Shown: piece by piece, positions 8,334-15,818 of the stretch
Layout: each line of letters starts with the position of its first letter
Numbering within the stretch: the stretch's first letter is position 1
DNA from: Lachnospiraceae bacterium
GTDB lineage: Bacteria; Bacillota; Clostridia; Lachnospirales; Lachnospiraceae
Length of the DNA: 64,000 bases
Direction of reading: 5' to 3'
Assembly (NCBI GenBank): GCA_017527205.1
Contig: JAFXQK010000010.1
Location: 1 to 64,000, forward strand
Notes under the pieces: generated by a model
Databases searched by the model: none
What the model saw: the letters and a program-made list of their open reading frames with translations, nothing else
Told to the model about the DNA's origin: nothing
Made by a program: the position numbers and the translations under genes

Positions 8334-9518
8334 ATGAATGACAGGGCTGTCAGTTTGTTGGACCAATATGAAATAGAGGTGGCAGGAACCCGTAAGGGAC
8401 GGGGTGCGATCCTATGTGACACCGACAGGGGCACCCTGATTTTTAAGGAATATGCGGGAAGTCCGCAGCATCTTCGCGTGCAGGACCGACTTCTTCGAAC
8501 CATTGCGGAGAAGGGTCTCGTGGAGGCAGAGCAGCTCATTCCTACGAAGGAGGGCGAGTTCTCCGTTAAGGATCACGACGGAATATCGTACATTCTTAAG
8601 ACCTACCGCGAGGGACGGGAGTGCAATATCCGTGAGCCGGAGGAATGCCTTGCGGCCATTCGGCAGCTTGCAAAGCTACACTTGAGCACGCAGGAGGGAC
8701 TGATTTCCGGGCCGGGTGAGGAAAGACGTAAAACATCGGATGGAACCCATGGCGATCAGGATACGGATCTGTTGGTGACGAAAGCAGGTGAATCCGTCCA
8801 AGGAGTGGAAGGAGCCCTGGAAAAATCGAAGAAACCATCAAAGGAAGGATGGGGAAATGCCGAGGCTGATCAGGAGGATCCTGTAAGCACGGAAAATACC
8901 GTGCGGAAGGAAGAACAGGAAGCCGAACTTCCGCCGGCCAATGTTATGGCGGAGTATGAGAAGCGTAATCGCGAGCTTCGGCGCATTCGAAAGTTCCTGC
9001 TCGGGCGGAGCCAAAAGACCTGGTTTGAGATTTCCCTGTTAGGGTGTTTTGATCAGTTTTATGATCAGGCGAGGGAAGCCCAGGAGGGCTGGAAAGCCTA
9101 TCAAAATGCGGCGCAGCGGGAGGATCGGCTTGCATATTGTCATGGCGATTACCAATATCACAACATCCTTTTGGATCAAAAGAACTGGTATCTGATCAAT
9201 TTTGAGCGTTGCATCAAGGATGACCCCGTGAGGGATTTGCATTTACTGCTTCGAAAGCTCTTGGAGAAGAGCGGCTGGTCCGCGCAGCTTGGCGAGAAGC
9301 TTCTTCGCGAGTATGAAAGGATCAGGCCGCTTTCGGCAATCAGCAGGATTGACCTGTATTATCGGCTTTCCTATCCCGAGAAATTTTGGAAGATCGCGAA
9401 CTTTTATTATAATTCCGGGAAGGCTTGGATCCCCGGAAAAAATTTGGAAAAACTAGAAAAACTGCTGTCGCAGGAAACTGAAAAGAAATCATTTTTGGAG
9501 ACCGTCTTCCGAGTTTAA
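8334..9518 (+). CDS. CotS-like kinase-fold protein (spore coat / aminoglycoside phosphotransferase family)
   Basis: 394 residues from ATG 8334, chosen because GGAGG (8322-8326) lies 7 bases upstream; a longer frame from TTG 8220 has no such site. It has the aminoglycoside-phosphotransferase/CotS fold: an N-lobe with an IFKEY lysine motif, the catalytic loop YCHGDYQYHNILL, and a NFERCIKDDPVRDL segment where the metal-binding Asp of active kinases is Glu (YLINFERC instead of IDFD). In CotS-family proteins such changes are common. Residues about 123-203 are an acidic low-complexity insertion between the lobes. It probably acts in the spore coat; this is inferred from family only. Confidence 0.7.
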   Translation: MNDRAVSLLDQYEIEVAGTRKGRGAILCDTDRGTLIFKEYAGSPQHLRVQDRLLRTIAEKGLVEAEQLIPTKEGEFSVKDHDGISYILKTYREGRECNIREPEECLAAIRQLAKLHLSTQEGLISGPGEERRKTSDGTHGDQDTDLLVTKAGESVQGVEGALEKSKKPSKEGWGNAEADQEDPVSTENTVRKEEQEAELPPANVMAEYEKRNRELRRIRKFLLGRSQKTWFEISLLGCFDQFYDQAREAQEGWKAYQNAAQREDRLAYCHGDYQYHNILLDQKNWYLINFERCIKDDPVRDLHLLLRKLLEKSGWSAQLGEKLLREYERIRPLSAISRIDLYYRLSYPEKFWKIANFYYNSGKAWIPGKNLEKLEKLLSQETEKKSFLETVFRV

Positions 9519-9534
9519 GGAAGGCGGTCTTTTT
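9500..9534 (+). terminator. Rho-independent terminator overlapping the stop codon
   Basis: GACCGTCTTCC (9500-9510) pairs with GGAAGGCGGTC (9519-9529), with one G-T wobble, followed by TTTTT. The TAA stop of the preceding gene lies in the loop. Confidence 0.85.
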
Positions 9535-9596
9535 ATTGTGATAGCCGTGAATATATGATATTATTATTCCATGCGAGACCAACGGAGGAGCCAGTC

Positions 9597-10346
9597 ATGA
9601 AAGAAACAAAGTATGATAAAGAACTGATGGAAAAGGATCCATTGTTTGCAATCCATAAGTTTTCTTTGCCACACATAGGCGAAGAGTATGAGAAATTTCG
9701 TATTTTACATGTGGGTGAAAGTAACTACTTAGGGCAGGATGCTGAAACAGAATCTGATCAGTTTGGGATTCCTTTTTTTGCGGAAAAATGGTGGAATACG
9801 GAATATACCATGGAAGAACTGATGAGAGTATACCCGGAGACATGCTGGGATGGCGATTGGACTAGAAACGTGATTAAGGAATTTGGAACCGGGCTCTCAG
9901 ATTTCTTTGATATTTACAAGGCCATGGGAACGGCCTTGTTGAAATTGAAATTTCCGGAAGTGGAACCGTCTGAAAAAAATATTCGGGAGTATTATTATAA
10001 ATATTTTGCTTTTACGGATTATTATAAAATGCCTTCCCTCTATAAGGGAAAAGCTTTTAACATAAGCTTAAACGTAGGAAGAAAAAAGTTGTCTGAGGAA
10101 GAAAACAAAAAATATCCCTCAAGAGAATTCAATAGGAATAATAAGGCGCAGGCACAATTGGCATTGGATACGGTAATCGAGGTGCTTGATCCTAAAGTGG
10201 TTTTGGTGACGTCTTCTCTGGCAATGCATGCTTACCAAGGAAAATACAAGGACAGGTTTCTTCATGTCCATCATCCGAGCAGTCGTAGATTCGGGTATTT
10301 TAAGCAAGAGGATCTAGAAAATGAACTAAAAAAAGCATTGCAGTAA
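9597..10346 (+). CDS. Hypothetical protein, possible uracil-DNA-glycosylase-like fold
   Basis: 249 residues from ATG 9597, preceded by CGGAGGAG with 6-base spacing; the frame is open upstream but has no better start. Two spots recall the uracil-DNA glycosylase superfamily: ILHVGESNY near residue 35, where a glycine-rich first motif would sit, and HVHHPSSRRFG near the C-terminus, where the HPS motif sits. The body between them is not recognisable. The gene is rich in Lys/Glu/Asn codons and more AT-rich than the upstream block. A stand-alone single gene; no operon partner except possibly the next gene, which has a similar hint. Confidence 0.5.
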   Translation: MKETKYDKELMEKDPLFAIHKFSLPHIGEEYEKFRILHVGESNYLGQDAETESDQFGIPFFAEKWWNTEYTMEELMRVYPETCWDGDWTRNVIKEFGTGLSDFFDIYKAMGTALLKLKFPEVEPSEKNIREYYYKYFAFTDYYKMPSLYKGKAFNISLNVGRKKLSEEENKKYPSREFNRNNKAQAQLALDTVIEVLDPKVVLVTSSLAMHAYQGKYKDRFLHVHHPSSRRFGYFKQEDLENELKKALQ

Positions 10347-10464
10347 AACGAAAAAATTATTGAAACATACTAAGAAAAGTGTATTAGCGAAGTTTACATT
10401 TATAAAAGGATAAGTTTATGTCATTTGTTTGCGAAACAGATTAATAAATGGAGAGTATTGATAA

Positions 10465-11238
10465 ATGAATAAATATCAGGAACTAACTATCAATGGATTA
10501 AAAGAAGGATTAAAAAAACAATGGGATTTTAAGGATTCACTTTCTACTGGTTTTTTTATTTCAGATGATGATACGAATCCAGAAGATTGTGTTTTAACTA
10601 TCGGTCTTAATCCAGCAGGAGACAGTAAAAATGCTGATGATGAAAGAAATCAACGGTTATACTTATTTTCAGTTGACGATGATTTAGCAATCCATCGTTA
10701 TGCTGAAGAAAAACAAGGGCGCATTGTAAATAATGGCTATTATCGCAAAATTATGAAAATCGTTGATCATACTGTTGGAAAAGGACGGTGGCCATGGAGC
10801 AAGGAATCATGGGCAGTATTGGAAAAGCAAATTGATTCAGATGCATTGCTAAACCATAATAAATTGAATATTAAAAAACAATATGATCGGGATCAGAAGA
10901 GAAAAATTACGGTTTATCACGGAGATATGTTTTATGTGCATAAAACTGATTCGACAGAAATTGAAATGAAGAAAAATTGGGATGGAGTCGAGTATTGTAA
11001 AAAAATGTTAAGTTATCATATTGATGACTTAAAGGCACATAATAAAAGCATTAAGTATGTTTACATTCCAAATAAGAAAATTTCGAACTGGCTTGCAGTA
11101 GGAAAAGAATATGTCATGTTAGACGATGGTACTTACGTATTTTTAAGTGAACAGCCAACTGCTAGCTGGTGGAATAGACATCAAAGGGACGTAAAAGACC
11201 CCGAGACTATAAATAGAATCTTAAATCATGTGTTGTAA
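10465..11238 (+). CDS. Hypothetical protein, possible uracil-DNA-glycosylase-like fold
   Basis: 257 residues; strongly AT-rich, unlike the genes before and after it, which suggests recent acquisition. CVLTIGLNPAGDS (from about residue 44) is the best feature and resembles the first active-site motif (GLNP) of uracil-DNA glycosylase-like proteins. Downstream are KYVYIPNKKISNWLAVG and a C-terminal SEQPTASWWNRHQRD. No clear HPS motif was found. The start ATG 10465 follows AT-rich sequence with GGAGAG 9 bases upstream. Function is not known; DNA repair or a defence-related nuclease/glycosylase are guesses only. Confidence 0.5.
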   Translation: MNKYQELTINGLKEGLKKQWDFKDSLSTGFFISDDDTNPEDCVLTIGLNPAGDSKNADDERNQRLYLFSVDDDLAIHRYAEEKQGRIVNNGYYRKIMKIVDHTVGKGRWPWSKESWAVLEKQIDSDALLNHNKLNIKKQYDRDQKRKITVYHGDMFYVHKTDSTEIEMKKNWDGVEYCKKMLSYHIDDLKAHNKSIKYVYIPNKKISNWLAVGKEYVMLDDGTYVFLSEQPTASWWNRHQRDVKDPETINRILNHVL

Positions 11239-11300
11239 ATGATGAATAGTATATAATCATATAATCATGCAAGAAAATTGCAAAAAGTCAAAATGTTTTG

Positions 11301-11329
11301 TTGACAAGCCTAGGCCTTCACGTTAATGT
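11301..11329 (+). promoter_or_regulatory. Promoter with an overlapping inverted repeat
   Basis: TTGACA (11301-11306), a 17-base spacer and TAATGT (11324-11329). The spacer holds the near-palindrome AAGCCTAGGCCTT. A second imperfect inverted repeat runs AGGCCTTCA (11312-11320) to TGAAGGGCCT (11336-11345) across the -10 and the start point. Either could be an operator for the regulator-like gene that follows. Confidence 0.55.
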
Positions 11330-11376
11330 AAAGATTGAAGGGCCTTATGGAGATAAGCTTACGTGAGGTGAAGGCA

Positions 11377-12243
11377 ATGGATGAGAGAAATGATTTCAGC
11401 CGCAAGTACGTTGCGACGCGGTTGCCAGATAAATTGAAATTAGCAGCTTACATTAAGGAAGCGAAGGGGCCGGGGAGGACCATGGCGGAGTTCGCGGAGC
11501 AGTGCGGAACGCTGACGGCGTCCTCCTTCTCGCGGATTATTCACGGGAATCTCGCGAAGTCTTTGTCCGCGGAGATTATACAGTCGATCGTGAAGAATGC
11601 CGCGCCGGGAGCCCGCGTGGATTATGAAAGCATGATGCAGGCGAATGGCATGGTGCCGGAGGATCAAGGGAAACAGCCCTCGGAGGAAGCAACCTACTGG
11701 GAGGTGCTTGAGCGAAGAAACAAGGATCTTCAGGTGAGAAATATTCTTGCCGACGAGCATTTGGCCAGGGGACACATGATTCAGTATTTTCCAAGGCTTT
11801 TTGAAGATCTTTCCTTGGATGGGAGCAATCCGCTTCCTAATCACATTCCAAAGAGCAGGTTTGGACTGATCGTTCCCAGCTCGTTTGCGATCCGAATTCA
11901 GGGATATGAGCCGCTGTATTGGAATTATGTCGTGAATTTGACGGCTTTGGATAACAGGGGTGGAAGGCCCAAAGTATTACCAGGTTTTCGGGCCTATCAT
12001 TCCTTCTTTTTAAGGGATGCATGGGAACCTGAAACGCTGAAGGACGTGATGCAAACCTTTGTCTTTGTGGAGAGAACGGCGTATGAGGTGTTTCTTTCCA
12101 TGCTGTCTGGCGTAAAAGTGCATAACTATGTTTCGGCATTGTTGGTAGATATGGACGCGGGCAGAGTCGTGGAGGAAAGCTTCCTTGAGAGGCATGATGG
12201 GAAGCAAATGACGAGTATCTTTTTGGAAAAACGGATGGAATAA
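11377..12243 (+). CDS. Putative HTH-containing regulatory protein
   Basis: 288 residues from ATG 11377, which has GAGG 8 bases upstream; the frame is open to TTG 11335. Residues about 14-65 (LPDKLKLAAYIKEAKGPGRT, MAEFAEQCGTLTASSFSRII) look like a Cro/C1-type HTH in which the second helix pair reads LTASSFSRIIHG. The rest, about 220 residues, is not recognised; it contains SRFGLIVPSSFAIRIQG and a later hydrophobic segment but no membrane span. It has its own promoter with a possible operator and its own terminator, so it may regulate itself. The role is inferred. Confidence 0.55.
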   Translation: MDERNDFSRKYVATRLPDKLKLAAYIKEAKGPGRTMAEFAEQCGTLTASSFSRIIHGNLAKSLSAEIIQSIVKNAAPGARVDYESMMQANGMVPEDQGKQPSEEATYWEVLERRNKDLQVRNILADEHLARGHMIQYFPRLFEDLSLDGSNPLPNHIPKSRFGLIVPSSFAIRIQGYEPLYWNYVVNLTALDNRGGRPKVLPGFRAYHSFFLRDAWEPETLKDVMQTFVFVERTAYEVFLSMLSGVKVHNYVSALLVDMDAGRVVEESFLERHDGKQMTSIFLEKRME

Positions 12244-12258
12244 GGTTCATAGATGAGG

Positions 12259-12292
12259 AAGACCCTTGCAAGGAATTGCAAGGGTCTTTTTT
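12259..12292 (+). terminator. Rho-independent terminator
   Basis: GACCCTTGCA (12261-12270) pairs with TGCAAGGGTC (12278-12287), followed by TTTTT. The palindromic repeat copy 2 starts directly downstream. Confidence 0.9.
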
Positions 12293-12294
12293 GT

Positions 12295-12383
12295 GTAGCG
12301 AGGAACGAAACCAAGCGACTGCGAAGCAGGCATTTGGTTTCGACCGAGCGTACACGAAATAAAATCAAAAGCTGCGAAGCAGG
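12295..12383. repeat. Dispersed palindromic repeat, copy 2
   Basis: About 89 bases, aligned end to end with 5459-5548. The outer stem is CGAAACCA (12306-12313) / TGGTTTCG (12335-12342). Compared with copy 1, bases on both arms have changed together, keeping the pairing, while the inner CTGC-GAA-GCAG hairpin and the ACCGAGCGTACACG block are unchanged. Confidence 0.85.
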
Positions 12384-12442
12384 CCTCTGTAAGCATGAAA
12401 AATACACAAAAAAAGGCGTGTAGATTTATATGCATTTCACAA

Positions 12443-12492
12443 ATATTTTGCAAACGCAAAATATCTATTCAAAAACTATTTACAAACGCAAA
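12443..12492. promoter_or_regulatory. AT-rich palindrome and direct repeat upstream of the ClpP cluster
   Basis: ATATTTTGC (12443-12451) and GCAAAATAT (12456-12464) form a perfect inverted repeat around AAAC. The core CAAACGCAAA (12451-12460) is repeated at 12483-12492, 32 bases on. A further inverted repeat, GTGAC-GTTTT-GTCAC, lies at 12579-12593. They could be binding sites for a regulator of the downstream operon. No clear promoter hexamers were assigned. Confidence 0.4.
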
Positions 12493-12653
12493 TGAATATG
12501 CTATTTTGTGAACACAGTAAAACACAAAATCAAAATTGCGAGAATACAAAATATTATATGATCGCAATGAGGGGTTTTGTGACGTTTTGTCACGCAAATT
12601 TGGAACAGGACGTGACGCTTTTCAAAACAGGTACCTTGAAAATTGAATATGGA

Positions 12654-12753
12654 CAATAGAATTCGGCGACCAAATTCTATTGCCCAGTGGTAACACGAAA
12701 CTGCGGAGTGATCCGCAGCATCCGTTGAGGTCAAAAGCCTTTTGATCCCAACG
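12654..12753 (+). ncRNA. Candidate structured leader RNA (three consecutive hairpins)
   Basis: Three strong hairpins stand in a row just before the ribosome-binding site of the next gene: CAATAGAATT (12654-12663)/AATTCTATTG (12673-12682); CTGCGGA-GTGA-TCCGCAG (12701-12718) with a GNRA-type loop; and CGTTG-a-GGTCAAAA ... TTTTGATCCCAACG (12723-12753). The GGGAGGA site follows at 12763. There is no T-run after the third hairpin, so it is not a plain terminator. Just upstream, ACCTTGAAAATTGAATA (from 12633) resembles a motif seen in rRNA spacers. The class of RNA is not recognised. Confidence 0.5.
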
Positions 12754-12776
12754 ACATAGCATGGGAGGACAAGATT

Positions 12777-13910
12777 ATGAAAAACGAAAAGAATCAGAAC
12801 GTATTGGATGAACTGCAGGACGTAATCGACACCATGGAGCAGCAGGTAAAAAAGCTTCCGGAGCTTTTCATGGATGTTTGTGCCATGGGTATGGGCTTAG
12901 ATGGGGATGATCCCATGAACAGCCGTGACATTGCCGATGAGCTTCGCGGCGAGTATATTGACCTGACGCCCGATCTGGTAGAGGAAGCGCAGAGGGATGC
13001 CTCTGAAATGATGAATCTTCTGCCGAAGGTGGAAAAAATCATTCCAACGGAGCTTTTAGTGGATCCGGAGCTTTCCGGTATCGGCAAGAGCTGTACCTGG
13101 AGCTTCCTGGACGACCTTTGTATCTCAGAAAGCATCAAGGATGAAAAGAGTCTGGAGGCTGCCTTAAACACGGAATTTGGTGATCAGACATTTGTCAGAA
13201 TGCCCAAGATTCGTGAATTGTATGACTATCGGGGATTTGCTGACAGATTCCATGATGAGTCATTTAGACCTTCGGCCAGGGAATTTCAGAAGTTAAAGGA
13301 AATCGCCAGGAAGGTAGCAAGAAAGCTTGAAGAAATGGAAAAGACGCTGCTTCCGGATATAAAAGGAAAGCGTTCCGTGCTGGACATGGCATTGGAATAC
13401 TGTTATCTGGGCGAGGGTTTTGCAAAGTCGATCGCGGCCCAAAGCCTCTTTTACTCCGGCAATGCGGTTCGTATCCATAAGGAAGGCTCCGCAATCCGCA
13501 CCATCCAAGGGATGTATGACAAAACGGATGAAAACGGAACGCTTTTCCTTCCTGAGTGGTCTACGGATCCCGACGTTCCTGATACGGGCCGTTTTTACAA
13601 GTGCCAGATGGCATGGGATGAGATGGACCTGGAGCAGGTACTTCGAGATTTTCAGGAGCTTTATACGTCCCTTTTGGAGCTGGGCGAGGAGATTCAGAAT
13701 ACCAAAACGGAACAGGAAGAGTATTTCACGAACTTGGAAAAGAGTCTAAAGAATGACCTCGTGGCGAAGCACCTGATCCTTCGGGCTAGGAGGTTCTGTC
13801 ATCTTGTGACCATTGGCGCACCGTCCGTGATCCTTTGGGGAGAGGCGACTTACCTTGCGCAGGCTTTTGCGCTGAATGCCTGCGGGAAGTCCGTGGAATT
13901 AGTGAACTAA
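12777..13910 (+). CDS. Hypothetical protein, first gene of ClpP/AAA+ cluster
   Basis: 377 residues, with GGGAGGA 7-8 bases before ATG 12777. No family recognised. It is soluble and acidic, with long helical stretches likely to form coiled coils (residues about 5-30; 165-195, REFQKLKEIARKVARKLEEM; and about 290-330, FQELYTSLLELGEEIQNTK). The last ~50 residues are hydrophobic and helical (FCHLVTIGAPSVILWGEATY). The leader with three hairpins sits directly upstream. It is followed at short distance by a second unknown gene, clpP and an AAA+ gene, all on the same strand, so it is a candidate substrate, adaptor or regulator for a protease complex. That role is inference from position. Confidence 0.7.
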   Translation: MKNEKNQNVLDELQDVIDTMEQQVKKLPELFMDVCAMGMGLDGDDPMNSRDIADELRGEYIDLTPDLVEEAQRDASEMMNLLPKVEKIIPTELLVDPELSGIGKSCTWSFLDDLCISESIKDEKSLEAALNTEFGDQTFVRMPKIRELYDYRGFADRFHDESFRPSAREFQKLKEIARKVARKLEEMEKTLLPDIKGKRSVLDMALEYCYLGEGFAKSIAAQSLFYSGNAVRIHKEGSAIRTIQGMYDKTDENGTLFLPEWSTDPDVPDTGRFYKCQMAWDEMDLEQVLRDFQELYTSLLELGEEIQNTKTEQEEYFTNLEKSLKNDLVAKHLILRARRFCHLVTIGAPSVILWGEATYLAQAFALNACGKSVELVN

Positions 13911-13982
13911 TAAACCAAACCAATACCCCGAGTTCCTCTTTATCTTAACATACTGACACTTGGATGAAAGGAGGTCGTACAA

Positions 13983-15044
13983 ATGATAGTGACCATTCGT
14001 AGACCAAAAGAGATTACCAGTGACGTACTTTGGGAGCTTTATCAGCTGCTTTACACCATGGAAAATCCTTATCTGTTTTACGAAGCGCGGACCAATGGAC
14101 AGAAAAAGGACGAGCTATTTTATGTTGAAAGTATTCGCATTGGGGATCAAGGGTTGATCTATGGTGGATATGATAATATGGGCATGGAGTTACCAACCAG
14201 TAAGAATGAATGGGTCGAGCTCATACTGATAAATCTGGAAAATGGAAGGAAACAAAGGTTCCAGCGTACCATTTGGGTGAATGCGTTATATGTAAACCAC
14301 AAAAGCGTGCAGGACCTTCTTGCCATCAATGACTTAAGGCTTTCGACCGGGCAGGAGCTTCAGGACGTAACCTTTGAGGCCCGCTCGCTCTATGATGGAA
14401 TTCCAAAGATCCCGCTGCCTTCTTATTCCATTCCCGTGGAGGTTCATAAGGCGATCGAAAGCAAAAGAAGGGATACTGCATGGCGTAACGCGCATAGTCT
14501 TGCTTTTGACATGTCCATGCATCAAATTGCCTTTCGGCAAGAGGAACAAAAAGGACTCACAACGCAAGAAATCTTTTTTGCTGCAGAGCATGTCCCGGGC
14601 GGCATTTTGCGGGGAACTATCCAATATTTTGATCTGGCAGCAGAGTTTAAGCTCTTTATTCCTCCCGTTTGTCTGGAGAAATATGTTGGGATCGAACAGA
14701 AGGAGGAGCTTCTTAGATTCTTGAATGAAGTGAATGCACGGATTCTTCCAAGGTATCAAGCGGATACCGTAGTAACGAACGATACGAAGAGCCCCTTTTC
14801 TTGGCGGATCTATTATGCCAGAAAAACCGTCTGCCTTGTTACGATGATCCCTTTTCTTCTTTGGGGGGAGCAGCGAAGAAGAACTCACGGCACGATCCTG
14901 AAGGATAGTCCCAAATTCATGGATCAGCTATCGCAATTTATAATGGACATTCTTTCCGGTGAAAAAATGACGGACGAGGCAATCACGGAATTAGAGCAAA
15001 CCCTATTTGGCGAACATGCGATACAGGGACAAGCGGGTTCATGA
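13983..15044 (+). CDS. Hypothetical protein, second gene of ClpP/AAA+ cluster
   Basis: 353 residues; AAAGGAGGT lies 8 bases before ATG 13983. No domain recognised. The sequence is soluble and mixed alpha/beta; the N-terminal third (VELILINLENGRKQRFQRT) looks strand-rich. It shares with the preceding gene product a motif near the C-terminus: ...VTMIPFLLWGEQ here and ...VTIGAPSVILWGEA there, in both cases after an aromatic/arginine stretch (YYARKTVCL and RARRFCHL). This hints that the two C-termini may be related. It is followed by clpP after 82 bases. Confidence 0.7.
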   Translation: MIVTIRRPKEITSDVLWELYQLLYTMENPYLFYEARTNGQKKDELFYVESIRIGDQGLIYGGYDNMGMELPTSKNEWVELILINLENGRKQRFQRTIWVNALYVNHKSVQDLLAINDLRLSTGQELQDVTFEARSLYDGIPKIPLPSYSIPVEVHKAIESKRRDTAWRNAHSLAFDMSMHQIAFRQEEQKGLTTQEIFFAAEHVPGGILRGTIQYFDLAAEFKLFIPPVCLEKYVGIEQKEELLRFLNEVNARILPRYQADTVVTNDTKSPFSWRIYYARKTVCLVTMIPFLLWGEQRRRTHGTILKDSPKFMDQLSQFIMDILSGEKMTDEAITELEQTLFGEHAIQGQAGS

Positions 15045-15126
15045 CAGGGAAACAGATTTATGATAGGGCAAACAAATTTAAGATAGGAATGATTTATTTC
15101 ATAGTAGAGACAAGGAGGAAAATGAC

Positions 15127-15708
15127 ATGAGATTAGTACCAACCGTCATTGAAAATACTGGCCGCGGAGAGCGGGCCTACGACATTTATTCCAGACTCTT
15201 AAAGGAACGGATCATCTTTCTGGGAGACGTGATTGATGATGCGGCGGCGAACCTTGTCATCGCCCAGCTTCTGTACCTCGAGTCCATAGATCCAAAGGCA
15301 GACATTAGCCTTTATATCAACAGTCCTGGCGGCTCCGTCTCCGCAGGCTTGGCAATCTATGACACCATGCAGTTTATCCAGTGCGACGTCTCAACGATCT
15401 GCGTCGGCATGGCTGCCAGCATGGGCGCTTTTCTGCTCGCCGGCGGCGCAAAGGGAAAGCGCTATGCCCTTCCGAACGCGGAGGTCATGATTCATCAGCC
15501 CCTCGGCAGTACCAGCGGACAGGCAACGGACGTGCGAATTGCGGCAGAGCATATTCTGCAGACGAAGCAAAGGCTTTGCACGCTCCTTTCGGAAAACACG
15601 GGAAAGAGCATGGACCAAATTGCGGCGGACTGCGAGCGCGACAACTGGAAGACGGCGCAGGAGGCCTTAGAGTACGGGCTGATCGACAAGGTCGTAAGTG
15701 GACACTAA
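15127..15708 (+). CDS. clpP: ATP-dependent Clp protease proteolytic subunit
   Basis: 193 residues, the normal length, with AAGGAGG before ATG 15127. The catalytic triad is intact: Ser98 in GMAASMGAF, His123 in MIHQPLG and Asp172 in CERDNW. The [17 protein letters not shown] oxyanion region is also present. ClpP forms a tetradecameric barrel that needs an AAA+ partner to feed it. Housekeeping clpP is normally next to clpX and tig; here it is instead next to two unknown genes and a CbxX-type AAA+ gene. It may therefore be an extra ClpP dedicated to this cluster, or the only copy relocated; the window cannot tell which. Confidence 0.93.
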   Translation: MRLVPTVIENTGRGERAYDIYSRLLKERIIFLGDVIDDAAANLVIAQLLYLESIDPKADISLYINSPGGSVSAGLAIYDTMQFIQCDVSTICVGMAASMGAFLLAGGAKGKRYALPNAEVMIHQPLGSTSGQATDVRIAAEHILQTKQRLCTLLSENTGKSMDQIAADCERDNWKTAQEALEYGLIDKVVSGH

Positions 15709-15818
15709 AATTCATTGCTAAACGAAGCTGCGTTTCATGAATTGAATGTCGAGAAGCAAGGATAGGAAGCGAAAGATGATAAACATCGTGAAGAGATTAT
15801 GTTAAGGAGGATGCAGAC

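Noticed and set aside
12601..12660. rRNA-spacer-like motif ACCTTGAAAATTGAATA as sign of an rRNA operon
   Set aside because: No 16S, 23S or 5S sequence is nearby; only the short motif matches.
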